Origin: Chloroflexota bacterium
GTDB lineage: Bacteria > Chloroflexota > Chloroflexia > Chloroheliales > Chloroheliaceae
Assembly (NCBI GenBank): GCA_902812345.1
Contig: CADDZM010000022.1
Coordinates: forward strand, 1-34,007
DNA length: 34,007 nt
Direction of reading: 5' to 3'
Shown here piece by piece: positions 7,098-17,680 of the stretch (position 1 is the stretch's first letter; each line of letters opens with the position of its first letter). Position numbers and translations under genes: made by a program. The notes below the pieces were generated by a model, which was not told where the DNA came from, did not search any database, and was given only the letters and a program-made list of their open reading frames with translations.

Positions 7098-8651
7098 ATG
7101 GCTAAACTTACCCGAATAAAGAAAGTCTTGATTGCCAACCGGGGCGAGATTGCCCTGCGGGTTATCCGGGCCTGCCGCGACCTGGGCGTTAAAACTGTCG
7201 CAGTCTATAGCGAGGCTGACCGCAAGTCCCTGCACGTGCGAGAGGCCGACGAAGCGTATTTGCTCGGTCCGGCCCCTTCCAAAGACAGCTATTTGCGCGG
7301 CGACAAAATCATCGAAATAGCCAAAAAGGCCGGGGCCGACACGGTCCATCCCGGTTACGGCTTTTTGTCCGAGCGCGCTAACTTCGTTCAGGCTTGCCAG
7401 GACGCCGGGCTTATATTTATCGGGCCGCCCCCTGCCGCTATCGAAGCCATGGGCGATAAAGTGCGGGCCAAACAAATCGCCCGCGCCGCCGGGGTGCCGC
7501 TGGTGCCGGGCATTGACCAGGAAGCGCCCAACTGGCAGTCTGCCGCCGCAACCGCCGAACGCATCGGCTACCCGGTCCTGATAAAAGCCTCGGCGGGGGG
7601 CGGCGGCAAGGGCATGCGGGTGGTCCGCAACCCCGAAGATATCCAATCGGCTTTTGAAGGCGCGACCCGCGAGGCCACCGGCGCTTTCGGCTACGGCGGC
7701 GTCTATCTCGAAAAGATGCTGGAAAACGTCAAGCACGTTGAAATCCAACTTATGGCCGATACCCACGGCAACGTGGTCTATATGGGCGAACGCGAGTGCA
7801 GCCTGCAACGCCGGAACCAGAAGATGGTCGAGGAAGCGCCTTCCCAGGCGGTAGACGAAGAATTGCGCCGGGAAATGGGCCGGGTCGCTGTCGCGGCGGC
7901 GCGTGAGGTCGGCTATGTCAACGCCGGGACGATTGAATTTTTGGTGACGCAGGACCGCCAGTTCTTTTTTATGGAGATGAATACCCGCCTCCAGGTCGAG
8001 CATCCCGTGACCGAATTGACCACGGGTTTTGATATTGTGGCCGAGCAACTCCGCATCGCCGACGGCCAACCGCTCAGTTTCAGCCAGGAAGATTTGTACG
8101 CACGCGGCTGGGCTATCGAGTGCCGTATCACGGCTGAAGACCCCTTTAACAATTTTCTGCCTTCGGTTGGGACGGTTCGTCGGACGGTGCCGCCAACCGG
8201 GCCAGGCGTGCGGCTGGATAGCGCAGTTTACGATGGCTATGAAGTTTCACTTTTTTATGACCCGATGATTGCCAAGCTGATCACCTGGGGCAGCAGCCGT
8301 GAGGAAGCTATTGCCCGCATGGAACGCGCCCTGTCGGAATACCAGATTTTCGGCATTCACACGACCATTCCCTATCACCAGCAGCTTATGAACAGCGAAC
8401 CGTTTAGAAGCGGCAATTTTTACACAACCTCGTTGGAAACTAACCCGGCCCTGAAGCCGGACCCGGCGGCCCGCACCGACCAGAGCGAACTGGCCGCGAT
8501 AATGGCGGCTTTGTTTGTCGAAAGGCGGCAAACCGAAGGCGCCGCGCCCGTTTCGGGCGGAAATGGCAACGGCAAGGCCGCGCCGGAAGAAACCGCCGAA
8601 AAGAGCGCCTGGCAAGAGTTCGGGCGGCGCGAAATGATGCGGCGGGTTTAA
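7098..8651 (+). CDS. accC: Biotin carboxylase subunit of acyl-CoA carboxylase
   Basis: A 517-residue ATP-grasp enzyme that carboxylates biotin on its carrier using ATP and bicarbonate. The N-terminal biotin-carboxylase domain opens KVLIANRGEIALRVIRACRDLG. The ATP-binding glycine loop KASAGGGGKGMRVV lies near residue 165 and the active-site segment EMNTRLQVEHPVTE near 293-306. The C-terminal biotin-carboxylase domain ends near 450. It is about 65 residues longer than the E. coli protein; the extra part (from about 455) is Ala/Glu/Gly-rich and probably disordered. The ATG follows GCCGGAGG, a strong ribosome site. It is the middle gene of the carboxylase operon. Confidence 0.95.
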   Translation: MAKLTRIKKVLIANRGEIALRVIRACRDLGVKTVAVYSEADRKSLHVREADEAYLLGPAPSKDSYLRGDKIIEIAKKAGADTVHPGYGFLSERANFVQACQDAGLIFIGPPPAAIEAMGDKVRAKQIARAAGVPLVPGIDQEAPNWQSAAATAERIGYPVLIKASAGGGGKGMRVVRNPEDIQSAFEGATREATGAFGYGGVYLEKMLENVKHVEIQLMADTHGNVVYMGERECSLQRRNQKMVEEAPSQAVDEELRREMGRVAVAAAREVGYVNAGTIEFLVTQDRQFFFMEMNTRLQVEHPVTELTTGFDIVAEQLRIADGQPLSFSQEDLYARGWAIECRITAEDPFNNFLPSVGTVRRTVPPTGPGVRLDSAVYDGYEVSLFYDPMIAKLITWGSSREEAIARMERALSEYQIFGIHTTIPYHQQLMNSEPFRSGNFYTTSLETNPALKPDPAARTDQSELAAIMAALFVERRQTEGAAPVSGGNGNGKAAPEETAEKSAWQEFGRREMMRRV

Positions 8652-8693
8652 GGGTTTAAGGTAGCGGGAAAACAAGAGTTTAAGAGAAAAGAA

Positions 8694-9212
8694 ATGCTCT
8701 ATTATTCGCAGATTGCGGGCGACAGCCTTAAAGTTGAGATAGTTTCCGACCCGGAAGGCGCGACCCATGTCAGGCTGCCCGACGGCCGGGAAATGGCGGT
8801 GGACTTCCAACCGGCCCTCGGCGAAGATTTATTTTCGGTGCTGGTGGACAGCCAGTCGCACCAGGTCCATATCGAGCCGGGCGAAAACCGGGGCGAGTAC
8901 GAAGTAACCCTGGACGGCCAGGTTTATACCGTTAGCGTCGAGACCGAACGCCAGCACCGCCTGAACTCGCTGGTTCCGCGCACCAATTTGCAATCCGGCG
9001 AAGTCCAGGTCAAAGCGCCCATGCCGGGGTTGGTTTCAATTGTGGCGGTCGAGGTGGGCCAGGCGGTCGAGCAGGGCCAGCGCATCGCAATCCTGGAAGC
9101 GATGAAAATGGAGAACGAACTGCGCGCCCCGAAGGCCGGGACGGTCAAGGCTGTCAATGTCCAGGCCGGGCAGACCGTCGAGCAAAACAAAGTCCTGGCC
9201 GTTATCGAGTAA
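8694..9212 (+). CDS. Biotin carboxyl carrier subunit of acyl-CoA carboxylase
   Basis: A 172-residue protein. The C-terminal biotinyl domain (about 100-172) carries the biotin attachment sequence EAMKMENE, with the modified lysine at residue 138, between KAPMPGLVSIVAVEVGQAVEQG and KAVNVQAGQTVEQNKVL. The first 90 residues form a beta-rich region that resembles the linking domain found ahead of the biotinyl domain in propionyl-CoA carboxylase-type carriers; this is inference. The ribosome site is weak (AAGAG), so translation may depend on the upstream gene, 42 bases away. A strong terminator follows. Confidence 0.93.
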   Translation: MLYYSQIAGDSLKVEIVSDPEGATHVRLPDGREMAVDFQPALGEDLFSVLVDSQSHQVHIEPGENRGEYEVTLDGQVYTVSVETERQHRLNSLVPRTNLQSGEVQVKAPMPGLVSIVAVEVGQAVEQGQRIAILEAMKMENELRAPKAGTVKAVNVQAGQTVEQNKVLAVIE

Positions 9213-9240
9213 ACCGCGAACCTCGTTTCCGGATTATAAT

Positions 9241-9282
9241 AAAAAAGGCGAGAGAGGGCTAAAAGCCCTTTCGCCTTTTTTA
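9241..9282. terminator. Bidirectional Rho-independent terminator
   Basis: A run of A, a stem formed by GGCGA plus AGGGCT against AGCCCT plus TCGCC, and a run of T make a hairpin that works on both strands. It separates the carboxylase operon from the convergent subtilase gene. Confidence 0.9.
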
Positions 9283-9301
9283 TTTGAGAAAACTTTTAAG
9301 A

Positions 9302-12300
9302 CTATTTGATGGCTTTCACGCAGCGAAAATTGGTCTCCCCGGCGGTTGCGACAATCTGCCTTCCTTTGAAGTGCTGGATAGTTAGATTTTTGAACATCCC
9401 GCCGCGCATTGGGATACCGTCCGCGTTGGCGGTGGTACCTGAACCATCAATTATCACCGGGTTCGCGCAACTCTCGCCAGCTACGGTTAAACCGGAGGCT
9501 ACCGGGAATATAAATCCATCCCCGCTTACATTTATCGTACTGGCAGGAATGCCAGTCAGGTTGAAAGTAATGGGTGTATTGGGATTGGTGATTTCAGCCA
9601 GGGCAAACGAAAGCGTCCCGCAGGCGCTGCTGGTGCCGTCGTCGCTATGGCTCGTCACGACATTTCCCCCGCACGAATTGGTATCAGTATTAACCAGTAC
9701 AAAGGCCACCGAGTTAATACTTCCCCCAATACTGGCCGTAACCGTGAATTTGCCTTTAGTTCCGTTGGCGTTGAGGACCGGCGCAATAGCATTCCCGCTG
9801 CCGTCCGTTGAAACTGTCGCACTCGCATTACCGGAAAATGCTCCGCTGGCCCCGCCTGAACCGGCCTGCACCTGATAAGTAACTTGCGCTCCCTGCACCG
9901 GGTTGTTTGAACCCTCACCTACCAGTACCTTGACGGTAAGCGGCGTTTGAAAATTCGTGTTAACCGGAGTGCGCTGAGGACTTCCGGCGGTTGCTACAAC
10001 CCTCACGCTAGATAGGTAATCGCAAATTTTTGAGTCTGATGTAATTTCCAGGCTCCAACCGTTAAGAGCGCCGCCGTCCCTATCGGCGTTATCTTTTATT
10101 TCCAGTTGCCAGTTGCCGCTAATCGCTTTGCCGTTGAACCCGGCCAGCGGTTCATCCGGTTTATAGCTTCCGCTAAAGGGCGCGCTCCCGGAACTAATAG
10201 AGGCGGCGGCGCTATCATCGAAAACCGTATCGGTATAATTTTCGCCGCCGCCGCCGTGCTTATTTGAAAGGATTACCCGCGTTCCATCCGGGCTTATAAT
10301 CGTTAGCGTTAAATCCCCATCCCAGGTATGCGTTATATTAACTTTCGCCCGAATATGGGTAACCTGCCCGGCGAAATTTATGGGCAAATTAGAGGTAACG
10401 GTAGGCGCTCCAACCTCAGAAATCGGGTGGGGTATATCGGTTGCACTGGTATTGGTTATTTTAGGCGCGCCCACCGGCAGAGTAATCGTAAAGTTTTGGG
10501 TTGTGCCATCGCTATAGGTTACCTGTTGAGTAAAGCTTATTGTTCCGGCGCAAGCCAGACCAGGGTCAACCCTGAAGATATAGAGCGTCGCTGTATTGGT
10601 TACGGTAGCCCCGGCGGCGATATCGCCGTAGTTACCGGTGTTAGCGGTGACACTAACGCCCGGCGTATTGCTGGTAAGGATGCCGGTAACAATTCTGGCA
10701 TCGGCGTTTCCGGCATTAGTCAGCCCGATAGCCAGGCTCAAGTTTTCGCCGGGTTCGGCGTACTGGTCGTTGTCACCGCCGCCTAATTGCAAGCCGCTTT
10801 GCGCGATAGTAACCATCCCGACCTGGAAAGTGAAGGTAAACGGAATGGCTATAGAAGGGTCGCAGGTAAGTTGCCCGGTAAGCGTTATAACGGTCCCATA
10901 AGGCACGCCGCTGCCAACCGTAAATTTAAATGGCGTGGTATTGGTGACGGTCGCGCCGGACGCGATATTGCCATAGCTGGCTGCACCTGTATTAATTGTC
11001 ACGCCCGGCGTGCTGCCGGTTAAAGTGAGCTGTACATTTGAGGCCGGGCCGTCGCCGCTGTTATAAAAGCTCGCCAACAGGTTGACGGTTTCGCCTGGCT
11101 CGATTACGTCGTCGCCATCACCGCCACTCAAAAATTTATTGGTCTGGAGAAGGGCCGGGGTCGTTCCATTAGCGTCGGCGTTGTAGACCACCAGAGCAAA
11201 ATCCTGGTCCACCGGGCTGCTATTACCCGGCACGCCATCGCCCGCCAGGTTAGCCGCCGTCACCGTAACAGTAAAAGCGCCGCTCAAGCCCGCCGGTAAA
11301 AAGACATTCTCGACGTTGTTTTTAGTGTCGAAAGCGCCGCCGATAGTGGAAAGGCTGCCGCTAAAGATGTTTCCTTTGTAAGTCTGCCCGTTAATTGTCA
11401 CCTGTAAATCCAGGTTGTTTACAAAGCTATCGCCGGTAGTCGTCCCTGGCGCGTCGGTCCATGCCAGCGTAACCCGCACCGGTTTGGTCGCGTCATGGAC
11501 GGCAACAGACCGGGTATATTGCTGGCCGGTGGTCGTAAAAACTTTGCTCTGGTCCAGTAGCGAACGCGGCCCGCCATCGAATAAAGCCCCCAGGTTGAGG
11601 TCGCCCCAACCCTGGCTATTGCTGGGCAAGGTGTCGCCGGTCCCGGCACCGGCCAGGTAGCGCGGAGAGTTGAGGGTCAGGGCTTTCGCCATGGCCGGGC
11701 TAGGGTACTGGCCCGCCACCCAGACTCGCGAATAATAGTTGTAAAGCAAGCTCAGGCCGCCCGCCACCGCCGGGGTCGAATGGCTGGTGCCGCTGGACCA
11801 GGTGTAGAGGGTCTGGGTTATGCCGTTCTGGGCAAAGTTTGGATAGTAAATATTACCGCTGCCGCCGCAAACCCCGGAACCGTTGAAACCGGCAGGGTCT
11901 TGCGAGGCCGGACCCTGTATATGGATGCCGGGCGCGACAATATCCGGTTTAATGCGGCCGTCAGTGGTCGGGCCGCGCGAAGAGAAAGTCGCCATATCGT
12001 CGGCGTTATCGGCGTTTGTTTCGCCGCAGCCATCGGCTATGCCCTGGTCGCGCACGTTCTCGGTGGCCCCAACGGTCAGCACATTCTTGGCGGTGCCGGG
12101 TGTGCCGATTGTCCCGGTGATGGTCCCGCTGGGGCCATCATTACCGGCGGAAAAGACGTGCAACATTTGCTGGTTGCCCGCTACCGTCCCCGCCGCGTCC
12201 CGGGTTAAACTGTCGTAAGCCTGCGAAGATGCGTCATAAGCGCCGGGCGAGCTATTATCGCCCCAGCTATTGGATGTTATAGAAGCGCCGTTCTGGTAAC

Positions 12301-13720
12301 TCTTTAAAACCACCCCGGTGTCTGAATTACCGCAATTTGAAATATCGTAATTGCTGTTATTGGCGAAAATCTTGGTATGCGACAACCGGCCAAACGGCGA
12401 AATACCGACGCCCCGGTTGAACCCATTGGAATCTACATAAGGCGGGCCGCTGGAATTGTTGTAACCGCCCACGATGCCGCTATTTAAATTGCCGTGTCCC
12501 GCTGTGCCATCCGCCAGGGCGTCGCCCGTACAGTTAGCGGTCGCTACTACCCGGCTGGCGCCGTTGGTTTTGTCCCCAAAAGTATAAAAGTCAGGATGTA
12601 TGGGCGTAGTCGTGCCGTTATCAAGGCCGTCGTCCACCACGTCAACAATCGGGTACGCACCGGGCGTGGTCGGGAAGCCTAAACCGGTCAGCCAGGCCAG
12701 GTAGCCGGGCGCGGTAGGTCCAACCTTGCCATTGGCGGCGCTAACGTTTCCGGCTACAATCTGGCCCTGGGCCTCATCCATTTTGACCCGCTCGGCGTAT
12801 TGTTCCACGTTAAAAACATCGGGCCACCGGCTGATTGCTTCAAGCTGGCCGGGAGGCACCTGGAGAGTAACGTCCGTAAACTTAAGAATTTGCCAAGGCT
12901 CTCGGACGACCTTGCCGCCCAGTTTTTCCAGCCGGTCCAGCGAGTCCTGCACTTTAGAGGTGTTATAAAACTGGACCGTCACCGTTACCGGCGCGCTGCC
13001 TGAAATACTTTTACGATTTTTAAGGGCAGGGTCCAACCGGTACCCGGCCTGGTACGGCCCGGCCCATTGCAGTTCGGTAGCGCCGGTTGCGACCTGCTCG
13101 TTAAGCTGCTTTAACTGCTGGCCGTCCGCCCAGATGACATAGGCGTTGTTTGGCATATACATTACCGGGTCAATGCCCAGGCTTTGCAGGCTTTCCAGCC
13201 ATTCCGGCTTGATTGGCCCGACAAACTGGACCAGCCACAATTGCGGGTCGCCGGTAGCCTGGCTGTTTAGAGCAGGCGCGTCAACCGCTTTGCCGGTATC
13301 AATTTCGCCGTCGCGCAGGCCAATCCGGTCGAACTCATCGTGTTTTTCCACGGCGCTATTTTGAGCCAGGCCGTTAAGACCCGGCGCGTCCGGTAACTTC
13401 CAGAGGCTGAACGACCCGTAATCGGCCAGCAAAAGGCCCCCGCCTTTAGCCGCGCCGATAATAGCCGCCGGGTTGTTGTTTTGAATCAGGGTTTTATGGT
13501 AGCCGGATGCGAAGTTGATGCCGGTGGTTATCGCCGGGCTGGCCGCCAGGGCAGCATGATTATTACCGGGCTGGTTCGTACTCAACGGCGTTGATTCAGC
13601 CTGCCCTGCTGCAAGGGTCCGGGCGGGAAGTTGAAAAGGGAACAAATTGAGGCAAATAGCGATAATGACCAGTATAAAAAGGGGCTGGTTAACCCTGGGT
13701 CTTAACATTGAAATAATCAA
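9302..13720 (-). CDS. Large secreted S8 (subtilisin-like) protease with P-domain and beta-rich modules
   Basis: A 1472-residue protein with an N-terminal signal segment (hydrophobic LFILVIIAICLNLFPF, then a likely cleavage near residue 38), so probably secreted. Residues about 130-320 form a propeptide-like region. The S8 catalytic domain follows, with Asp in VDVVDDGLDNG (about 362), His in TAGHGNLNSGIVGG (about 408) and Ser in SSGTSHSTPAVAGG (about 648). The His motif lacks the usual GTH form. After the catalytic domain come tandem beta-sandwich segments (QTNKFLSGGDGDDVIEPGE and SGLQLGGGDNDQYAEPGE), then a proprotein-convertase P-domain (about 1085-1227, HTWDGDLTLTIISPDG and NGWSLEITS), an Ig-like bacterial module (about 1240-1340) and a short beta-helix-like C-terminus. 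Likely role: extracellular protein degradation or envelope-associated processing. It is a single-gene unit. Confidence 0.9.
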   Translation of the reverse strand: MIISMLRPRVNQPLFILVIIAICLNLFPFQLPARTLAAGQAESTPLSTNQPGNNHAALAASPAITTGINFASGYHKTLIQNNNPAAIIGAAKGGGLLLADYGSFSLWKLPDAPGLNGLAQNSAVEKHDEFDRIGLRDGEIDTGKAVDAPALNSQATGDPQLWLVQFVGPIKPEWLESLQSLGIDPVMYMPNNAYVIWADGQQLKQLNEQVATGATELQWAGPYQAGYRLDPALKNRKSISGSAPVTVTVQFYNTSKVQDSLDRLEKLGGKVVREPWQILKFTDVTLQVPPGQLEAISRWPDVFNVEQYAERVKMDEAQGQIVAGNVSAANGKVGPTAPGYLAWLTGLGFPTTPGAYPIVDVVDDGLDNGTTTPIHPDFYTFGDKTNGASRVVATANCTGDALADGTAGHGNLNSGIVGGYNNSSGPPYVDSNGFNRGVGISPFGRLSHTKIFANNSNYDISNCGNSDTGVVLKSYQNGASITSNSWGDNSSPGAYDASSQAYDSLTRDAAGTVAGNQQMLHVFSAGNDGPSGTITGTIGTPGTAKNVLTVGATENVRDQGIADGCGETNADNADDMATFSSRGPTTDGRIKPDIVAPGIHIQGPASQDPAGFNGSGVCGGSGNIYYPNFAQNGITQTLYTWSSGTSHSTPAVAGGLSLLYNYYSRVWVAGQYPSPAMAKALTLNSPRYLAGAGTGDTLPSNSQGWGDLNLGALFDGGPRSLLDQSKVFTTTGQQYTRSVAVHDATKPVRVTLAWTDAPGTTTGDSFVNNLDLQVTINGQTYKGNIFSGSLSTIGGAFDTKNNVENVFLPAGLSGAFTVTVTAANLAGDGVPGNSSPVDQDFALVVYNADANGTTPALLQTNKFLSGGDGDDVIEPGETVNLLASFYNSGDGPASNVQLTLTGSTPGVTINTGAASYGNIASGATVTNTTPFKFTVGSGVPYGTVITLTGQLTCDPSIAIPFTFTFQVGMVTIAQSGLQLGGGDNDQYAEPGENLSLAIGLTNAGNADARIVTGILTSNTPGVSVTANTGNYGDIAAGATVTNTATLYIFRVDPGLACAGTISFTQQVTYSDGTTQNFTITLPVGAPKITNTSATDIPHPISEVGAPTVTSNLPINFAGQVTHIRAKVNITHTWDGDLTLTIISPDGTRVILSNKHGGGGENYTDTVFDDSAAASISSGSAPFSGSYKPDEPLAGFNGKAISGNWQLEIKDNADRDGGALNGWSLEITSDSKICDYLSSVRVVATAGSPQRTPVNTNFQTPLTVKVLVGEGSNNPVQGAQVTYQVQAGSGGASGAFSGNASATVSTDGSGNAIAPVLNANGTKGKFTVTASIGGSINSVAFVLVNTDTNSCGGNVVTSHSDDGTSSACGTLSFALAEITNPNTPITFNLTGIPASTINVSGDGFIFPVASGLTVAGESCANPVIIDGSGTTANADGIPMRGGMFKNLTIQHFKGRQIVATAGETNFRCVKAIK

Positions 13721-13954
13721 CTCCGGTTTAAGTAAGAAAACAGCAAAGCCCTGGTAAAAACAAGAAGAAAACTTCGGTTAATTGTAAGCTAAATGTTTCA
13801 CCGCTGCAATAAGTTTGTCTGCCAAAATACTTTCCACCAACCTGAGTATAAATTTTCCCCGTTGAATCCTCACTGGATAAGTATTTTAATTTGTGATTTT
13901 TGGTTTAATTTAGGCGTCTATTTTAATATATACAGAATTGAATAAGAATCTGTT

Positions 13955-14449
13955 ATGGTTACAAGCTCACCATTAAATCCTCCAACAAATTTGGTATCAA
14001 CAACCCAGGCTGTTACTCCCTCTCCTTCACCTTTAGTTATTAATAAGCCGGCCCACATAGCGGTAGGCGAGATTATCAATTTACCTGACCAGCTTTATTC
14101 GCAAGCCGGTGGAATAACCTTACGCCGTACTGATAAACTTCCGGCTTTATCGGTGGGCCAGGCTTTGGATTATAATGCTGGCGCGCCGTGGGAAAGAGGT
14201 GGTCTGTGGGCTGGCCACCAGATTACAGTTACCGTTACTTTTGGATTAGGTTCACTTGGAAGGTTACAGGCTGATGGTAGTTGGATCCCTGCTTTCTCGC
14301 CCCCGGGATTTACCTGCACAGCCGTTGGAAAATGTACTCCTACCGGTAAAAGTCTTCCGAGAATTGAAAACCATCCAGGGTGGGTAATAGATTATGATGG
14401 CTTACCATTTTGTGGAACTGGCGGTTGCGACAGTCACAGCGTTTCTTAA
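13955..14449 (+). CDS. Small protein of unknown function
   Basis: A 164-residue frame that I do not recognise. The first 30 residues are Pro/Ser/Thr-rich (NPPTNL...TPSPSPL) with no signal peptide. The rest is beta-like and Gly-rich, with four cysteines in two close pairs (FTCTAVGKC and FCGTGGC), which could bind metal or form disulfides. There is no good ribosome site before the ATG, and an in-frame stop lies 9-12 bases upstream, so the start cannot move far. Base composition is more AT-rich than in neighbouring genes, which may mean recent arrival. It stands alone, divergent from the subtilase gene and convergent with uvrA. It could be a fragment of a larger secreted protein. Confidence 0.5.
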   Translation: MVTSSPLNPPTNLVSTTQAVTPSPSPLVINKPAHIAVGEIINLPDQLYSQAGGITLRRTDKLPALSVGQALDYNAGAPWERGGLWAGHQITVTVTFGLGSLGRLQADGSWIPAFSPPGFTCTAVGKCTPTGKSLPRIENHPGWVIDYDGLPFCGTGGCDSHSVS

Positions 14450-14567
14450 TAAATGATGATGGAGGTACCATTTATTATGCATTTGGCTATACCCCCTTCT
14501 TGAAGCAATTTTCTGGTATAACCTGATTTAAATGCAATACTAGATTTTTAACCAGATAATCAAAATG

Positions 14568-14612
14568 AAAGGCTTGTCGAGCAAGTTTCAGGTTACTTCT
14601 TGACAAGCCTTT
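14568..14612. terminator. Bidirectional terminator between the small gene and uvrA
   Basis: AAAGGCTTGTC (14568-14578) pairs perfectly with GACAAGCCTTT (14602-14612), and AAGT/ACTT extends the stem inward. A and T runs flank it on both sides. It lies between convergent genes. Confidence 0.8.
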
Positions 14613-14633
14613 TATGTTTAAGTTAAGTAATTT

Positions 14634-17582
14634 TTAGGAGGCGGCCGCCAGGCTTTTTTCCTTGCTGGCCTTGGGGGGCGCGGCCAGCTCAGACTTTTTA
14701 AGCCTGGCCGCTTCCTTATCGAAAATGTGCTTTAGATAGTGGCCGGTGTACGAGCCGGGAGCCTCGGCGATTTCTTCAGGGGTGCCTTCGGCGACAATCA
14801 TGCCGCCTTTGTTGCCGCCTTCCGGGCCGATGTCTACAATCCAGTCGGCAACCTTGATAATATCCAGGTTGTGTTCGATAACCAGGACTGTATTGCCGGT
14901 CTCGACCAACCGCTGCATAATATCAATCAGTTTGGCGACATCGTGGGTGTGCAGCCCGGTGCTGGGTTCGTCCAGCAAATAAAGGGTCCGCCCGGTGGCC
15001 CGTTTCGAAAGCTCGGTCGCCAGCTTGACGCGCTGGGCCTCACCGCCGGAAAGGGTTGTGGCCGGTTGGCCCATCCTTATATAACCCAGGCCCACGTCTA
15101 CCAGGGTATCCAGTTTGTTCTTGATGCTGGGGACGTTCGCGAAGAACTCACTGGCGACTTCGACCGTCATATCAAGCACGTCCGAAATGTTCTTGCCCTT
15201 ATAAAGAATTTCGAGCGCCTCGCGGTTGTACCGCTTGCCGTGACACACTTCGCACGGCACGTACACATCCGGCAAGAACTGCATCTCGATTTTGATGATA
15301 CCGTCGCCCTGACAGGCTTCACAGCGCCCGCCTTTTACGTTAAAGCTGAACCGGCCCGGTTCGTAGCCGCGCGTCCGGGCTTCCGGCACCTTTGAAAAAA
15401 TGTCGCGAATCTGGGTAAAGACCCCGGTATAAGTCGCCGGGTTTGAGCGTGGGGTCCGGCCAATTGGCGCCTGGTCAATCTCGATAATCTTATCAATATT
15501 CTCGATGCCAAGCAGCGTATCGTGTTCCCCGGCCTTTTCTTTCGAGCCGTAAAGGACGTGGGCCAGCTTGCGATAGAGCGTGTCCGTAATCAGGGTGCTT
15601 TTGCCGCTGCCGCTCACACCGGTCACCGCGATAAACCGGCCCAGCGGGACCGTCAGGTCGATATTTTTAAGGTTGTTCTCCCGCGCCCCTTTTAAGAGAA
15701 GCTGCTTACCGTTGCCTTTGCGGCGGTGAGCCGGGATAGCGATTTCTTTGGTGCCTTTGAGGTACTGCCCGGTTATCGAGTTCGGGTTTTCGGCGACTTC
15801 TTCGGGCGTGCCGCACGCTATAACCTCGCCCCCGTGAATACCCGCGCCCGGTCCCATATCAATGAGGTAGTCCGCCGAGCGTATCATTTCTTCGTCGTGC
15901 TCAACCACAATCAAGGTGTTGCCAAGGTTGCGAAGTTTGAGAAGCGTTTTAATCAGGCGGCCGTTGTCGCGCTGGTGCATGCCGATGCTCGGCTCATCCA
16001 GGATATAGAGGACCCCCATCAGGCTGCTGCCAATCTGAGTTGCCAGCCGGATGCGCTGGGCCTCGCCGCCGGCCAGGGTTGCCGCCGAGCGGTCAATCGT
16101 CAAATAATCAAGGCCGACATCCATCAGGAAGCCCAGGCGGCTGCGAATCTCTTTCAAGACCTGCCGGGCAATCATTACCTCGCGCTCGTTCAGCTTGCCC
16201 GCGCCGTTCTCCTCCTGGTCGTTCACCCACAGGCTATTGAAGAAGATCAGGGCGTCACTTACCGAACTGCGTACCACGTCCACGATAGACTTGTTGGCAA
16301 TCGTGACGCTGATGGCTTCTTTTTTAAGACGGCTGCCGTTACAGACCGGGCAGGTCTTGCCAATCATGTACTTTTCAATTTCAGCCTTCATGTAGTCGCT
16401 GCTCGACTCTTTGTAGCGTTTTTTCAGGTCGGGTATAACCCCTTCGAAAGTAGCTTCGGTGGTCGTGTTGCCGCGCAGCTTAACCGTTACCATATCACCG
16501 TTCAGACCGTAGAGCAGGACGCCAAGTTGTTCCGGGGTAAAGTCTTTGAGCGGGGTCGCCAGGTCAAAGCCGTAACGGGTGCCGACCGCCGAAAGCAAGG
16601 CGCTCATATAAGTGCTGCTGTACTGGCCCAACCGGTTCCAGGGCAAGACTGCGCCTTCGGCCAGGGTCAGCGAGCGATTAGGAATAACCAGGTCCGGCTC
16701 GAAATCCAAAATTTCACCAAGACCGCTACATTCAGGGCAGGCTCCGTGCGGCGTGTTAAACGAAAAGGTGCGCGGTTCAATCTCGCCGATGCTGATGCCG
16801 TCATAGACGCAGGCATAGTTCTCGGAAAAGCGCAGCTCCTCGCCGTCTATAATCACGACCGTCACGATACCGCTGCCCAGTTTCAGGGCCGTTTCGATAC
16901 TGTCGGTCAGGCGGTTCTTCTCAGGGTAGGTGCCGTCCGGTTCGCGCCGGATAATGACACGGTCCACGACCGCTTCGATAGTGTGCTTTTTGTATTTTTC
17001 AAGCTCGAATTCTTCGTCCAAATCGCGGACCTGCCCGTTAACCCGCACGCGCACAAAGCCCTTTTTGCGCAAATCTTCAAAGACGCCTTTATGCTCGCCC
17101 TTGCGGTCGTTGATAATCGGGCCGAGAATCATCAGGCGGCTGCCCTCGGGTAAATCGGCCACGGTATCCACGATTTGCTGGACGGTCTGGCGCGAAATCT
17201 CGCGGCCGCAGTTAGGGCAGTGCGGATGCCCGATGCGGGCGAAAAGCAGGCGCAGATAATCGTAAATTTCGGTAATGGTGCCGACGGTCGAGCGCGGGTT
17301 AGTGCTGGTGCCTTTCTGGTCAATCGAGATAGCCGGGGAAAGCCCTTCAATATAGTCTACGTCCGGCTTTTCCATCAAACCTAAAAATTGGCGGGCGTAA
17401 GCCGAAAGCGACTCGACGTAACGGCGCTGCCCTTCCGCGTAAATCGTATCAAAAGCCAGGCTGCTCTTACCGCTTCCCGAAAGCCCGGTGATAACCACCA
17501 GTTTATCGCGAGGCATTTCAATATCAATATCTTTGAGGTTATGCTCTTTGGCTCCGCGCACAATAATTTTGTCGTGCATCAT
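14634..17582 (-). CDS. uvrA: Excinuclease ABC subunit A (nucleotide excision repair)
   Basis: A 982-residue protein, slightly longer than E. coli UvrA (940). It has the two ABC ATPase modules of the family: Walker A motifs GLSGSGKSS (lysine 39) and [13 protein letters not shown] signatures [12 protein letters not shown] and [12 protein letters not shown], and Walker B regions [10 protein letters not shown] and [10 protein letters not shown]. Zinc-type cysteine pairs are visible in CPECSG, CPVCNG, and CEACQGDG with CEVCHG. The C-terminal 25 residues are an extra Lys/Ala-rich tail. UvrA with UvrB scans DNA for bulky lesions. Two adjacent ATG codons form the start, after GGGGAAG. No uvrB or uvrC is in the window. 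Confidence 0.97.
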   Translation of the reverse strand: MMHDKIIVRGAKEHNLKDIDIEMPRDKLVVITGLSGSGKSSLAFDTIYAEGQRRYVESLSAYARQFLGLMEKPDVDYIEGLSPAISIDQKGTSTNPRSTVGTITEIYDYLRLLFARIGHPHCPNCGREISRQTVQQIVDTVADLPEGSRLMILGPIINDRKGEHKGVFEDLRKKGFVRVRVNGQVRDLDEEFELEKYKKHTIEAVVDRVIIRREPDGTYPEKNRLTDSIETALKLGSGIVTVVIIDGEELRFSENYACVYDGISIGEIEPRTFSFNTPHGACPECSGLGEILDFEPDLVIPNRSLTLAEGAVLPWNRLGQYSSTYMSALLSAVGTRYGFDLATPLKDFTPEQLGVLLYGLNGDMVTVKLRGNTTTEATFEGVIPDLKKRYKESSSDYMKAEIEKYMIGKTCPVCNGSRLKKEAISVTIANKSIVDVVRSSVSDALIFFNSLWVNDQEENGAGKLNEREVMIARQVLKEIRSRLGFLMDVGLDYLTIDRSAATLAGGEAQRIRLATQIGSSLMGVLYILDEPSIGMHQRDNGRLIKTLLKLRNLGNTLIVVEHDEEMIRSADYLIDMGPGAGIHGGEVIACGTPEEVAENPNSITGQYLKGTKEIAIPAHRRKGNGKQLLLKGARENNLKNIDLTVPLGRFIAVTGVSGSGKSTLITDTLYRKLAHVLYGSKEKAGEHDTLLGIENIDKIIEIDQAPIGRTPRSNPATYTGVFTQIRDIFSKVPEARTRGYEPGRFSFNVKGGRCEACQGDGIIKIEMQFLPDVYVPCEVCHGKRYNREALEILYKGKNISDVLDMTVEVASEFFANVPSIKNKLDTLVDVGLGYIRMGQPATTLSGGEAQRVKLATELSKRATGRTLYLLDEPSTGLHTHDVAKLIDIMQRLVETGNTVLVIEHNLDIIKVADWIVDIGPEGGNKGGMIVAEGTPEEIAEAPGSYTGHYLKHIFDKEAARLKKSELAAPPKASKEKSLAAAS

Positions 17583-17680
17583 CCGAACTTCCCCTTACAC
17601 ATACGTAAAAATAACTTTTTCAAAGGCGCGAAAAAGCTATGTTCCATTGCTATAACTTGCTGTCGTTGGGTTGGACTTTG

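Noticed and set aside
7065-8069. 334-codon open frame on the minus strand across accC
   Set aside because: It is the antisense shadow of a strongly conserved biotin carboxylase gene; GC-rich codon use leaves the opposite frame open.
15726-17153. 475-codon open frame on the plus strand across uvrA
   Set aside because: Antisense shadow of uvrA with no ribosome site and no domain-like pattern.
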